Positions 47,797 through 60,417 of a stretch of 64,000 nucleotides of DNA are shown here, in pieces. The DNA is from Selaginella tamariscina (lineage: Eukaryota; Streptophyta; Lycopodiopsida; Selaginellales; Selaginellaceae). The stretch is taken from the NCBI GenBank assembly GCA_003024785.1, contig PUQB01000276.1, positions 62,001 to 126,000 of the forward strand, in the 5' to 3' direction. The notes beneath the pieces are model-generated. The model had not been told where the DNA came from and ran no database searches. It was given only the letters and a program-made list of their open reading frames with translations. Every line of letters starts with the position of its first letter. Within the stretch, counting starts at the first letter, position 1. The position numbers and the translations under genes are program-made.

Positions 47797-49400
47797 TCCT
47801 TGGGTAGCTTTACTTACTGACACTTGTCACAAGTCTTGCAGTACTAATGATATCAGTTTTCATATTCCAGTAGAACCTCCTCTTGATCAACTCGTACGTT
47901 TTCCTCCCCCCAAAATGACCAACCTCCGGGCGATTGTGATGGAATATAATACTTGGTTGATTAAATGGTCCACACAAGGAAGATACTCACAGCCATTGTA
48001 ATACAAAACTCCATTTTGAAATGAGAATGGTTGCTCTAGCTGTCCTTTAAGCTCCTGCACCTCGGCGTCTTGTGCTTGAGTATGTTGAATTACCTGGCTA
48101 AACTCATTGACCGTCCTTGTTAATGCATTACATAGCATGTTTAGAATTCTCTAACTATTGTGGCTGACAAAGCATCTGTCACCACACGTTAGCCTTCCCC
48201 TCAATAGGAAATTCGCCAAACTCCATGAGCTTAACCATCTAGTGAGCTTGTTAACAATCTTTCTGTGTGAACAAATACACCAAAGGCTTGTGATTTGTAA
48301 ACACCTTGAAACTTGCAACCATAAAGATAGTGCTCCAAACTCGTAATGCATTAACAATAGCCAGTAATTCTTGTTTGTAAACACCTTGAAACTTGCACCA
48401 TAAAGATAGTGCCTCCAAACTCGTAATGCATTAACAATAACTAGTAATTCTTGTTTGTAAACACCTTAAACTTGTACCATAAAGATAGTGCCTCCAAACT
48501 CGTAATGCATTAATAATAATTAGTAATTCTTGCTCATACGTTGAGTACCGTTACTTTGCAGGATTCAAAGTATGACTCTCATAAGCAATAGGCCTTCCTT
48601 TTGCATAAGTACAACTCCAATGGCCACTCCACTTGCATCACACGATAAGGCTTAGAGGGATCTGTAATACAAAAAACTAGGCACGTACTAAAGCTTGTTT
48701 CAAAGCTTGGAAACTGCTTTCTCTGAAGCACTTCATGCAAAAGGAATGTCCTTCCTTAGCAACCTAGTTAATCCTTGACATCCACTAGTAATAACCAACC
48801 ACGCACTGAGCAAATGCACATTTGCTCTTCTTGCATAGAGCTTGTTCTCCTCAACTACTGAAGAACTCTTCAGAATGCTGCACATGCTCCTTCATATTTT
48901 TACTGTAAATAAGAATATCATCAAGGAAGATCTCTACAAAGTTATGCAAGTAGTCACCAAACACCTCAGTCATGCGAGTGAATGTGACTGGGGCATTTGT
49001 TAAACCAAATGGCATAACAGTGAACTCGAAATTCCCATGTTGAAAGCAATTTGTAGATATCTGCCTCCTTCACAGCAATCTAATGATACCCACTATGCAA
49101 ATCTATCTTGGTGAACACTTTGGCTCCACCGAGATGATCCATGATAGTATCCACATGTGGTATGGGCATCTGTCCTTCATTGTTTGCTTGTTGAGAGCTC
49201 TGTAGTCTATGCACATCCTCATGGTGCCATCTTTCTTCATGACAAGCAATACTAGTGCACCAAATGAAGACTTGCTCAGTTGTATGAAGCCATATTCCAA
49301 TAGCTCCATCACTTGTCTTTTTAACCTCTTGCTCCTTAGCATGGCTCAGTTGGAATGGCTTATGGTCTTTTGTACCCTGTTCCAAACAATCTTATGTTCC
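47797..49400 (-). pseudogene. Reverse transcriptase / RNase H region of the oldest Gypsy element
   Basis: Minus-strand remnants: [25 protein letters not shown] (in parts, near 49240), [11 protein letters not shown] (near 49090), [10 protein letters not shown] (near 48905), RNase H words (ELLAIVNALRV-like, near 48350) and integrase N-terminal text (YYNGCEYLP, near 48000). Stops are frequent. The RNase H segment contains an 80-bp triplication at 48294-48535. Confidence 0.8.
48294..48535. repeat. 80-bp triplication within the old RNase H region
   Basis: Three head-to-tail copies of about 80 bp, beginning TTTGTAAACACCTTG at 48294, 48374 and 48454. They differ by a few bases. Confidence 0.9.
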
Positions 49401-49637
49401 ACACCTCTTGCATGTGTAAGCCATAGGTAGCTCAGGAGGGAAGACATCAGCAAACTCCTCGCACAACAACTTTGCTCAAGGTGACAGTAAAAGAACTTGT
49501 TTGAGACTCAAGCTTTTTCCAAACCAAGTGTCTTTCACTTCACTATACTCAAGCTTCATGTGCTTGGTGCTTCACTAGATCTTAGGATCCACACGCACTA
49601 GCTCCGCAAGAAAAAAAGTCTCCACCAATTAGGTTTT

Positions 49638-50080
49638 TGCCAACCTCTAGTTGTAACTTCTCCACACAAGCAATTTAGCTCTGTGTGACAATTGAGCCTC
49701 AATCTCGTATTGAGGCACAGTCTTCGTGCAGCTCCACTAGCTGAGTTTTGTCAACCTATAGCTGTAACTCCTCACACAAGCATGTAGCTCAGTGTGATAG
49801 CTAAGCCTCAATCTCGTATTGAGGCATAGTCTTTGTGCAGCTCCACCAATTGGGTTTTGCCAACCTCCAGCTGTAACTCCTTCATACAAGCACTGTAGCT
49901 TTGGTGTGATAGCTGAGTCCTCAATCTCGTATTGAGGCATTGTTTTCATGTAATTTCACCAGTTGGGTTTTGCCAACCTTCAGTTGTAATTCCCCACACA
50001 AGCATTGTAGCTCTGTGTGATAACTTAGGCCTCAAATTCATATTGAGGCACAGTCTTTGTGGGCAAGCTGCACTGCTCCA
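49638..50080. repeat. ~111-bp tandem repeat (x4) with internal palindrome
   Basis: Four imperfect copies starting CCAACCT near 49638, 49751, 49860 and 49973. Each contains GCCTCAAT-ctcgt-ATTGAGGC or a close variant, an inverted repeat with 8-bp arms. The array lies in the gag/leader end of the oldest Gypsy element. Confidence 0.85.
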
Positions 50081-50445
50081 CTAACTTTGTTGACACAAAG
50101 TTATGCTACTCATGCTATCCACAAGGACTCGCACTGGATGCTCACCAAGTCATCCCTCCACCACAATAGCATGTGTGTGTGGCTCCTCCCGTGCCATGTA
50201 GTTTACTTGTTGAGTAAGAACAAATAGAAATTTACATTGTGATTTATAGAAGTCTCATTTGTGCTCCTCTCCATGCTCATCTCCTAAAGCTTCTTAAACG
50301 TCTACTTGTCCTTATTGCCATTGAAACTTTGCCCTTGGGATTGATTCTTCTTGGACAATTTACCTTTCAGTGTCCAACGTATCCACGCAGGTGGTATTAT
50401 CCCTTCCCACCAGGCACTCATCTTGAACCTTGCTCCAATACCAAT

Positions 50446-50625
50446 TGTTAAGAACCACTATGTACAAACTAGAGACCCTCACAAAACCATTAAACCTCCC
50501 TTGAGCTGTCTCTAGTCTTTACACGCTACTCTCCAAAGACTTTCAATATTAAGGTGCCTTTAATTCTCTTAAATCTATGTATAACTTTTAGGGAATATTC
50601 TTTAATTTTTACATGGGTCATAACA
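50446..50625 (-). repeat. 5' LTR of the oldest Gypsy element
   Basis: 180 bp, TGTTAAGAAC...CATAACA, followed by the duplicated GTTAA (50626-50630). Confidence 0.85.
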
Positions 50626-50630
50626 GTTAA

Positions 50631-51239
50631 CGACAATTCATCTTTCATTACACAATCACAAGCTCACTAAAGCTAGTGTCCTCGTTCCTTTTCTCTTTAT
50701 ATCTTTCAGAGTGTGTAAGATAACAATTGAGTTAAGAATATAACTAAAAATAAACTATGTGAGTAAATTTTGGAGTTTAATAGGTTAACTGGGTTAAGAA
50801 TTTATTAATTAATAAATTTTTATTAAATAATTAAGCCTGGTTTTTATAAAAAACATATAATTACTATCAAAGCATAATTAAAAAAATAGCTTATGTATCC
50901 ATTAGTAAAAGATACTTCGTTGGAATAATCCATTTTTATAATATAAAATTTGTGTTTCTATTTTTCTTATTAAATATTTTAAGCAATCGTAACTAAGCAT
51001 CTACTCACTTACCGATTAAGTGAGTATGCTACCGATTTATAAAAAAAATTGTAAAAAATCTAGTAAGAAAGCAAAGTATAATGATGTAATTTTACACGTA
51101 ATAAAAATATTATTTTATATAGTTGTAAATAACAACATTAAAATATATGTACATTTATTATAAATAATATTAAATATTATTATAATTTTAAAGGATGTGT
51201 ATTACTTTCATGGATTGTTAGGGTTTATGTAGGAGGAGC
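50631..51239. promoter_or_regulatory. AT-rich upstream region of APC5 with telo-box
   Basis: Very AT-rich DNA. TTAGGGTTTA at 51218-51227 lies 13 bp before the APC5 start codon. Nothing else recognised. Confidence 0.5.
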
Positions 51240-53280
51240 ATGGCGGGATTCGTTCTGACGCCACACAAGCTGTCGATGTGCGTCTTGCTTCAGGTATACT
51301 CGTCCCCAGCGGCTACATCTCCGCCATTCTGCCCGCTCTCGCCCAATGCCCGTCATCAGCTGGCTCTCCTCCTGCTCCGGCTCTTCAAGGTATTGCCATT
51401 TGCTCCTCGGAAGTGCGCATTGTTGGATTTGTGTGTTTATGAAGTAGTTGAATAACTCAGAATAAGAAACTCTCTGTCCGAGTGCATATCTCAGAAGTGT
51501 GGGGATTTGGGTACTTAGTTGCTCATCAGAATTCTGGGTATTGTCTTTCTCCACTTATACAACTGCCTGTCCATAGTAAATAACTCATGAACGAATATAT
51601 TCTGTTGGGTTTGTTTGTTTATCAATTGGGTTCTTAGTTGTTCATCGTAACTCTGGGCATTGTCCACTTATCCCAGGATCAGAAACTGTCTCTCCGACCC
51701 CACTTATTCCAGAGTGGTGTCATACTACATAAAACTTAAGTTGGTATATATTTCAACAGGCTAGTGATGGGTTTTTCGAGCCAACATTGGAGGATCTGGG
51801 AATGCAGCTAAAGCAAGCCATTGGGGACATTGGTGAAGTGATTGCTGAGCAGCTCGCTAGCCGTCTCCTTGCTTTCGTGTCACCAGAGGATTTGTTCACC
51901 TTCATTTTTGGTCTCAGAGGTATGGCTATCTTACGTAGCAGCACGGTTGTACATTAACACTTACTAAAGTGCCTATGATAAAATAACAAGTAAATGTACC
52001 TATATCACATCTTATATCATTTTATTTACAGTAATAAAATGCGTGTGTGTGTGATATATGAAGAGTACATAGATTTGTTCTTGCTACTTTTATTATAAGC
52101 ACACAGGCGCGCATTCTAACCAATGTACTAATGTACCAACGTAAATATCAGATATATTGGCTCCAGCACCATATACAACTCCAGAAGTAGGTAGTGATGA
52201 AGAGCCACTCTTGGTAGAACAGAACAGCCTGCTCGGCCAATTCTTGCGCAGGTGTATCCTGTCTTTCAACGTTTTACCATTTGAGGTACTACCTCAGTGT
52301 GTGTGTGCGCGGGCGTGCGTGTGGGTCTGTGTTATCTAATTTATCCAAAACCTTGTATTTTTGTTTCTTTTATTTGAAGGGGACTTGCCGACTGCTTGCC
52401 GAGCTGGATTCTTATCGACGACCGGCATTGACCATTGCTACCGGAAATAATATTTTAAAGGACTGTTTGATTGACCAGGAAGAAACTGACGAAGAAGAAG
52501 AAGACGAGGAAGACCTGGAGAACGAAGAAGATGAAAACCACGAACACGGTATGCATGTAACTGGATAGTTATGGATAAGAGCATTATCATATGTGTGTAC
52601 ACATATGTATACGTATGTAGTATATCTGTGATATGCAGGCACTATATCTTTAACAGGAGCGGTAAGTACACCTGCACGGGAAAGAATTGGAAACTCACGC
52701 AGGGCATTTGGGGTTCCCTTGCTTCAGACAGAAGGTTTTTGTATGATTATGAGTAGTTAATCATGTAATCTGTTAATCAATTTATATATGCATACGTATA
52801 CATGTAATAATATACACGGCATAAATTGTTCATTTGTGCATGTACATACATATATACATAGGAAGTGAAGAACTGGAGCTTCAAGAGTTTACAGAGGAGA
52901 TCGACGGATTTCGTGGAAACCAAGTTGGAAACGGTGGTATGTGTGTGTATATGTTTGTGTGCGTATATGTGTATATTATGAATTTATATGTGCGTATATG
53001 TGTAGGTGTCAGAGATGGCGGTTTTGCTTTTGCATTTGGAGATGCTGCGAGCAGGGTAAAGTCTTTCACGTTACTATTTGTTTAATGTAATTACATACAA
53101 CATTCACGCGCACACACATACACATTTTGTTTAGTTTTAAATGGATAGAGATACATAAGATTGTATTTCTTTGATGTAGGGTCAAAGCAGTTTTCTTCGA
53201 ACATATGCACAAGTCGGGGCATATATGAGAGACCAAGCTATTACCATCACGAAGTTCGTAATCTTCTTCTTTAAAATTAT

Positions 53281-53314
<34 letters not shown>

Positions 53315-56300
53315 ATGCATTTATGTGTATATGTATATATTTAGTTGTATATCTTAGGGAGCTTGGCACAACGAATAAATCCGAGCTGGACGCGAAGCTC
53401 GATCAAATACAAAAGCTGGCACCAGATATGCACAGGGTAAAGTACATATATCAGACATGTATACACACGTACAGGCGTATATGTATGTGATATAATGCGG
53501 ACAGGTACATTATCTACAATTTCTTAATTCGATACACCATGGAGATTATCCAGCGGCAGTGAGCAGTCTTCACCAGTATTTCGATTACAGGTATACTGGT
53601 TTTACTATACTCCCCCCTCCCCTCTCTCCCGCACGCACACACACAAATAAATAGCATGTACGCTTGCAGTGCGGGAAGAGGGAATAATGCTTCTGGTGTA
53701 GATGCAAGTGTTGGAAGATTCCAAACTGCTCTTCGTACTCTGGGCTCTGTACATGCACATTTTGGTCATGTAACTCAGGCTATGCAGGTAAGTATCATAT
53801 GCACATATAAACAATGTACATACAGCACGCGTTTTGGTCCACATATAATATAATATATATCATTAGTAACGCACTCTAGTCTCTCTCTCTCTCTAATCAT
53901 AACAGAGAATGTAATATGCTTTTCTCCCTGATCTTTCATGCAGGCTCTCAGCGAAACAGTCCGTATTGCTCAGCAGGTACGCTATTCACACACACACACA
54001 CATATATAGATGCATATTCACAATGTACATGTAATAACATATTTGATTAACAAGTATAATTCCACAGAACAATGACGATGTTTGCCTTGTGTATGCCTTG
54101 GCTGCTCTGTGCCATTTGTTATCTGAAGTTGGTGTTGCTGCTGAAATTGGTACATTGGAAGAATTGCTACTTTCCCTTAAACGCTGCTTAAGGTTAAAAC
54201 TATATAATATCTTATTATTTGGCGTGATTGATTCATATAGATTAATCATATTGAGTTTCACTGAATTAATAATACTAATCCCATAGCTAACATTTTTACA
54301 GGAGAGCGATGGAACTTAAACTACCGGATTTGGTTGCATTTAGTCGCCTAGCTCTAGCGAAGTTTGATCTCCAGGTACAATATACTGCCTGTATGCATAC
54401 TGTATGTGCTTGCGGGTATTTATATACCCTATACGATATATAAATCTGATATAAGTGCATATTAGCATGTTCGCAGGTTGCCACAAATTGGAGGCCTGAG
54501 GAGCTGTGAACAGCTTGGAACGACCCCTGTTGATGTTTGCAAGGTATGACAGATACAATCTCTCTCGCTCTTTCTGCGTGTGCATGTCGTGTGGGTGTCT
54601 GTGTCCTTCCAACCGATACGCCATACGTCGCCTATATCTTTGTGTGTTAACAGTGCTGTACTTTCTTAATTTTAAACGTGTTTGTACATACGTGCATACA
54701 TATGCTTATATACTTATACAGTATATGTACATACATGCGCACGTTTCTTAACATGGTCCTTTAACAGACCCTGAGGCTTAGTCCTTATTTACTTAGCGAA
54801 TTCGTGCTAAATAACTTGCCTTCGATGGGGACGAATATTCCGAGAGCTGGTGGTGCATTTGTAGGTCAGGCAGCCGGAATCGGAGGAAATATGCTTGGCG
54901 GAAGGTTGGGACCCATCTCTGAATCACTATTCAAACTCGCGGGAGTTTCACATCTGCTCCGAGCTTCTTCCTGGGAGTTATACGGAAGGTAGATGTATAT
55001 ATGTAGATACATACACCCTCACGCATACGTATATAGAAATTGCTACACAGATACACACAGATCTGACCGTTCTGAGGTTTCCTGCAGTGATCCTATGATG
55101 CGAGCGAGCACCTTGGTGCATGCATATTGCTACACAAAGTTCTCAAGGTCAGTACATGCGCCTCCATGTATATGTATTATACACAGACACATATATATCC
55201 ATATGTTTGTGTGTGTGAGTTGTATGTATGATATGAGGCATTTTGGTATTCAGTGCAGAATTTGTCGGTAACATATGTGAAGCTTGCTAACCACTTAGCT
55301 GCACATAAGGGATACTCAGGTATGTGTATGCATTCTGCATCTGTACATGTCATATATTCATATAGTGGATAAATGCATATGTTTATACATAAAGGATATA
55401 TAATGGAGCATAAGATGAACATAATTATATATTAGTTTATACTTTTTGGACGCTGTGTGATGTAGATGTAGTATATGTTGTACTATAGATATTTCAATAA
55501 TCTATGTATGGCAGTCGCTATATCGGCATTGGATCAAGTAAAAAAGAAGTTCCCCTTCATGCCAGATCCTCATTGAGGTCTCGTCATCTCCAATTTATCC
55601 ATAGTCAAGCTCTTAACCGGTAATAATATACATATGTATGTAATTATTTTATTATTCTGAATATATTTATACTAACTATAGTGTTATATGGATTTATGAA
55701 GGGGTAATCTCAAACTTGCTTGGTTAACTTGTAAAGAAATTTCTGCCATGGCTTCACCTGTATTAGGTGTGGACATGGAACTCAAGTTTGAAGCTAGTTA
55801 TCGACACTGCTTAACTTTACTTGCATCAGCCAATTTTAGTGAGGTACAATTGCGTGTCTGCGTGCGTATACTGAAAGAGACATATGTATGCATGTGTCAT
55901 TATATATAACAGGCAGCAGCTACGGCGGGAGAGCTTTTTGCATTGTGCTACAAGTATGATATGCAGCTCCATGTCGTAAAGGTTTTGCTACTTACAGCTG
56001 ATATCCACAAGGTATATGTTTTGAGATATACGCCCCGCATATATATATATATATATATATAGAGAAGAGAGAGAGAGAGACGTATCTGTTTTTTATGTAG
56101 AAATCTGGGAGTCCAGTTACTGGTTTACCATACGTGCTTGCAAGTATAACACTTTGCCAATCCTTGAACTTGGACTTACTACACGTTGCTTCGAGAGTGA
56201 GTTTGGCAGAACTCTGGTTAGGCCTCGGGGTTGATCACGCAGTTAGAGCTCTAGAACTTCTACACCAATGTTTACCCTTTGTTCTCGGACATGGTGATCT

Positions 56301-56766
56301 CCAGCTCCGTGCTCGGACTAATCTTTGCATTGCTCGTTGCTATCTAAGCTCTCCAGACTTCTCAGGTGCGTACTGGTGTGTTTGTGTGCGTGCGCGTACA
56401 CACACACACACACTCGCACGCACGCACAAGCAACGTACACACAATCTTAACATTGGAAATGCGTCTTTATCGGATCCCGACTTGGTATTATTACCCCTAA
56501 GGAAGCAGCGGAGGAATTCATGGTCTTAGAGGTAAACAGCTTGTTAGTTTAAATTTAACTAATGGCTTACTAACCAATATAGATATATTAACGTTTCCTT
56601 TGTTTAGGACAAAGAACAAGCCTCGGAAGCGTTCTATTTGGAAGCCATGACACTCGATGTAATAGGTCGAATTGAAGAGCGAGACAGGGCAGCCGATTCC
56701 TTTCAGCAATGTATTTGGAGCTTAACCATGCTCATGGGTCACAGGACACCGTACTACCCTGTATAA
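51240..56766 (+). CDS. APC5: Anaphase-promoting complex subunit 5, 24 exons
   Basis: Scaffold subunit of the APC/C ubiquitin ligase, a TPR-rich protein; it starts MAGFVLTPHKLSMCVLLQVY as in plant homologues. Exons: 51240-51389, 51760-51919, 52152-52285, 52380-52548, 52639-52734, 52862-52936, 53006-53055, 53180-53253, 53358-53436, 53505-53590, 53670-53787, 53944-53976 (33 bp), 54068-54192, 54302-54374, 54477-54543, 54768-54988, 55088-55147, 55254-55319, 55515-55619, 55702-55843, 55913-56011, 56101-56365, about 56443-56531, 56608-56766. Diagnostic blocks include QKLAPDMHRVHYLQFLNS, YALAALCHLLSEVGV, MELKLPDLVAFSRLALAKFDL, ITLCQSLNLDLLHVASRVSL and ALELLHQCLPFVLGHGDLQL. Exon 4 ends in an acidic EEDEE tract. 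One-base losses are likely near 54503 and 56505; the last exon's frame and stop are uncertain. Confidence 0.9.
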
Positions 56767-57158
56767 GTACAAGGTATCACGTGTGTGTATATGTACCTAC
56801 GTACAGTGATAATGTGCACGCTATAGATACACACATTAGCAATATAATGTGTGCATTTTAAACATCTTAATTACATATTATTACAGGGATTATCTGAACT
56901 AAATCACGGGAGAATGTACTCTAAAATACGTCAGGCAAGCCGTACAAGATTCACAGATACAGATTCAGCTGTCAGAAAAGATCCCTGCCGCGTGTCGCTG
57001 GACACGTGTCATTGTCATCCACTGTTATGTAATATTTTAAATTAGGGCTCTCGGGCGTCTCTGTTTCTCTACAATGCCTCTTGCGATGCCGGAGAGATCA
57101 GCACAGACAGCTCGAGCAGCTCGTCCGGATGAGCGGTGCAATAGTAAGCAGATGATTC
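56767..57158. promoter_or_regulatory. APC5-serine decarboxylase spacer with palindromic G-box
   Basis: Holds GACACGTGTC at 57001-57010, a 10-bp palindrome with a CACGTG core and the ACGTGTC ABRE-type word, about 150 bp before the proposed start codon. A short ATG frame from 57074 dies after about 50 codons. Confidence 0.55.
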
Positions 57159-58937
57159 TTGATAGAAATGTGCACGGATCTGCAGCGCAAAGAACCTCTT
57201 CCAGAGGAAGTCCCGATCGATATTGAGATTGATTCGCTGCAGATAGACGGAGAAGATCCGAATAGAAATGGTAAGCAGATGATTCTTGGTAGAAATGTCC
57301 ACGATCAGTGCTTTTCGATCACGGAGCCGGAGCATGACGATGAAGAAACTGGCGACAAAGAAGTGTACATGCCGGTGTTCTTGCCCGCTACAGGAAAACG
57401 CTCGTGGAGAGAACAAAATACCACTTGGGTAAGTGTATATATATGTTGTGTATAATTAACTATTAACGTGCTCTTTGAGAGCTTACACTGTTCGTGTGTA
57501 GATATCCATATAATCTGGAGTTTGATTACGGAGCTCTAGCTCAGTTGCAACACTTCTCAATTAACAATCTTGGAGATCCTTTATTGAGAGCAACTATGGA
57601 GTTCATTCAAGGGAGTTTGAGGTCGGTGTTCTTGATTGGTTTGCGAGGCTTTGGGAGCTCGAGAAGCATGAGTACTGGGGTACATCACAAACTGTGGAAC
57701 TGAGGGAAATCTTCACGGTCTATTAGTTGGGTATGTATTCACTTTTACCACTGTGTGCGAATGTGTGTGTACTGGATTACAAGCTTACAGTATTGTTTAT
57801 ATGACAGGAGGGAGGTTCTTCCAGATGGCATTCTATATGCGTCCAAGGATTCTCACTACTCGGTGTTTAAAGCTGGAAGGATGTATAGAATGGAGGTGGT
57901 AAAAGTTGACACGCTTCTATCCGGTGAGATCGACTGTGCAGATTTTCGATGCAAGCTCATGGAAAACAAAGATAAACCCGCAATCGTCAACGTTAATATC
58001 GGTAAGCTCTAGTGATTATTCATATAGGTGTGATTTAGTGCTGGCATGGACAAGTTTTATATGTTTTTAACAGGTACAACTGTGAAGGGAGCTGTTGATG
58101 ATCTTGATGGCGTTATAAGAACACTGGAAGAAGCCGGGTTTTCTGAAGACAGGTTCTACATCCACTGTGACGGCGCTTTGTTCGGTTTGATGATGCCATT
58201 TGTGAAGAAGGTAACTGCAGTGTGTTTGTATACATTGTATCGTATATTTATGTTGCACAACACACACACAGATGGTTTCTCACTTCAGGTTTACAGGCAC
58301 CTAAAGTTACATTTAAGAAGCCAATTGTAGCGTAAGTGTTTCTGGGCATAAGTTTGTGGGTTGCCCGATGCCGTGCGGAGTACAGATCACGAGAATTGAA
58401 CACATAAACGCACTCTCCAGGAACGTGGAGTACTTAGCTTCGAGGGATGCAACAATCATGGGTAGTCGTAATGGACACGCTCCATTTTCCTGTGGTACAC
58501 GTTGAACAGGAAGGGTTATCGCGGGTTTAAGAAGGAGGTTGAAAAGTGTTTAGCCAATGCTCACTACTTGGCCGGATGCTTGAGAGAAGAAGGCTTCGGG
58601 GTTATGCTTAACGAGCTTAGCAGCACAGTTGTGTTCGAGAGGCCCCAGGTAACTTATCTCTTTTTTGTAACTCGTATTCAAAACACACTCACACTAAACA
58701 CAACAGGAGGAGGCGTTCGTGAGGAAGTGGCAGCTTGCATGTCAAGGGAAGATAGCACACGCTGTGGTGATGCCCAACGTGACGATTGACAAACTGAAGT
58801 GCTTTCTAAAGGAGTTGATTGACAGCCGTAAACGCTACTTCCCTGATGGGAACTTTGTTGCCCCTTGTGTTGCTGACGTTCTCGGGCCCAAGAACTGTGC
58901 ATGCTCTACTCACAGGGTCTCTTCTTTGAAAGCTTGA
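57159..58937 (+). CDS. SDC1: Serine decarboxylase (PLP-dependent), 6 exons, frame breaks
   Basis: Group II PLP-dependent decarboxylase that makes ethanolamine from serine in plants (histidine-decarboxylase-like by family). Exons: 57159-57428, 57502-57730, 57808-58001, 58074-58210, 58306-58648, 58707-58937. Key blocks are [84 protein letters not shown] and [18 protein letters not shown]. The PLP-binding lysine lies in [15 protein letters not shown] (near 58345), followed by [12 protein letters not shown] and [12 protein letters not shown]. The C-terminus is cysteine-rich as in homologues. Single bases are missing near 57370, 57570, 57680, 58328 and 58490. The start was chosen because about 44 residues precede the conserved LGRN, close to the known length; an upstream ATG at 57074 is out of frame. 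Confidence 0.9.
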
Positions 58938-59779
58938 TGAGGTACGTTTTGTTACGAATACGTACAGTTTGAATTCTGAGATGTTATCTACCTAGATGTA
59001 TGAGTATTAGAGTGGCTGTAAGAGTATTTACATTGTTTTTACATAATAGTCTTTGTTTTTTATGTTTCAAATTGAATTGAGTATTAATATAATGTCCTAA
59101 AAAATTAATTTCTATTTCCTCCGTATAGAATACTTATCAGACACATGTAAGGGTAGATCAGTAAGATATTCCTCTTTGCCAACATGTTACATCCATATTA
59201 TACATGCTTATGGTGTGTGTGTGAGTGCATTTTTCACTGATACCTAAAAACAGTTCTGGTGTGTGAGAGAGACAGGACACAGATAGATACCTAGTGAATT
59301 CTCGAGAGAGAGAGAGAGAGAGAGAGAGCACTTGAATCTGATTGTAAAAATCATAATAAGTGTCATTTTTGTCTTTAAAATTTAAAATTTGTTAGTGATC
59401 TCAATCTATATACCGACATTTTTATTTGACAAATTTTAAATTTCACATAAAACTTCTTGAAATTAAATAGCTTTGCTTTCAAATCATACACACAAACCAT
59501 TCGCGTGTAGTATACACATGCACACATAACATAACAAAGATATAAGCACCTACAAATAAACATATATATTTTTGTAACTACACTGTTATTATACATCCTG
59601 TGCTTATGCCCTTAACGGAGGCAACGTGTGTGCCGCATGTGAAGATTTACTATTTTCTTAAAGGAAGTCACACAAAAGTATTTGATTATAGGAAACGCAT
59701 ATGTAATTGATTATCGCTAGAACCAACTGTCTTTATTTTCCTCCAAATCAAAATATTTTTCATACATAATACACACATT
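58938..59779. other. Intergenic region between serine decarboxylase and PR-10
   Basis: AT-rich DNA holding the 3' ends of two converging genes. A GA microsatellite is at 59303-59328. No gene seen. Confidence 0.6.
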
Positions 59780-60417
59780 TTAAGCATAGAGAGACGGGTT
59801 CTCAATAAGGTACTTCTCCACTCTCTTGAGTGTCTCGAGTTCATCCTTGCAGCCTGCTCAAACCCACTTAATATATTGTGTGTGTGGTGTACATACATGT
59901 ATATATAGTGTGTGTACAAGGACAAACACACACACACACACACAGTATATGTACCTTCTCTGCTTTAGCCTGGTCCAATTCACCAGTAGTCTCGATTTCA
60001 ATTTCCTGGGTAACCAAGGTTGAGTGTGCACTCTTCCTGGCTTGAAGGTGGTCACAGCTTTCCTCGAATTGTATACTTTTCCCAAGAGCGGACTCTCCAC
60101 AACCTCAGTATACAGCTTCTTGTTTGCTGGGTCTGCCGACACCTTCTCCTTCACATATCTCCGTAAATTGCTGCTGCTTCTGCATAGTTCAATTCGATTT
60201 CATAAGTAAGTGAATCTTCTTGGAGCAAAATCGAGAGAGAGAGAGAGAGAGTACCATTTTTGAAGTGGAAAGTGACAAAAATCTCCATCCTTTTCGACGC
60301 TCTTGAGACCTTCGGGACGGACCTTGGGGAACAAATTGGAACCGTCTGTGGCAGCAGCCCACATTCTGTGAATGGGACATTCACTTCGTGATCCTTGGTG
60401 TCCTTGATGGGTGCCAT
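59780..60417 (-). CDS. PR-10 / Bet v 1 family protein, 3 exons, frame breaks
   Basis: Small cytosolic START-fold ligand-binding protein of the pathogenesis-related 10 group. The protein begins MAPIKDTKDHEVNVP (ATG at 60417). Exons: 60255-60417, 59955-60218, 59780-59853. In a shifted frame exon 1 reads IHRMWAAATDGSNLFPKV then RPEGLKSVEKDGD, the Bet v 1 helix region. Exon 2 has RRYVKEKVSADPANKKLY and, after a two-base shift near 60030, TLVTQEIEIETTGELDQAKAEK. The C-terminus DELETLKRVEKYLIENPSLYA is the family's long amphipathic helix. Frame shifts near 60372, 60285, 60195 and 60030, and one at the exon 3 start, are needed to read it. Identification rests on these blocks and the gene layout; family members often respond to stress, which the upstream W-box would fit. 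Confidence 0.75.

Larger units (their letters stand above)
33923..50625 (-). mobile_element. Oldest Ty3/Gypsy LTR retrotransposon (minus), host of the nest
   Basis: Its LTRs at 33923-34119 and 50446-50625 are bounded by the 5-bp duplication GTTAA. Next to the right LTR is a primer-binding site resembling initiator tRNA-Met (TGGTATTGGAGC on the minus strand, about 50432-50443), so the element reads right to left. Its internal part is split by the younger insertion at 34740-47791. Remaining pieces are an integrase C-terminal segment (34240-34551) and degenerate reverse transcriptase and RNase H (about 48000-49400, including [10 protein letters not shown] near 48905). Many stops and the poor LTR identity mark it as old and inactive. 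Confidence 0.88.

Noticed and set aside
49638..50080. CRISPR-like spacing of repeats
   Set aside because: Copies are contiguous tandem repeats of about 111 bp without unique spacers, in a plant retrotransposon.
57074..57158. ATG at 57074 as the serine decarboxylase start
   Set aside because: Its frame ends after about 50 codons and is not continuous with the conserved LGRNVH segment.
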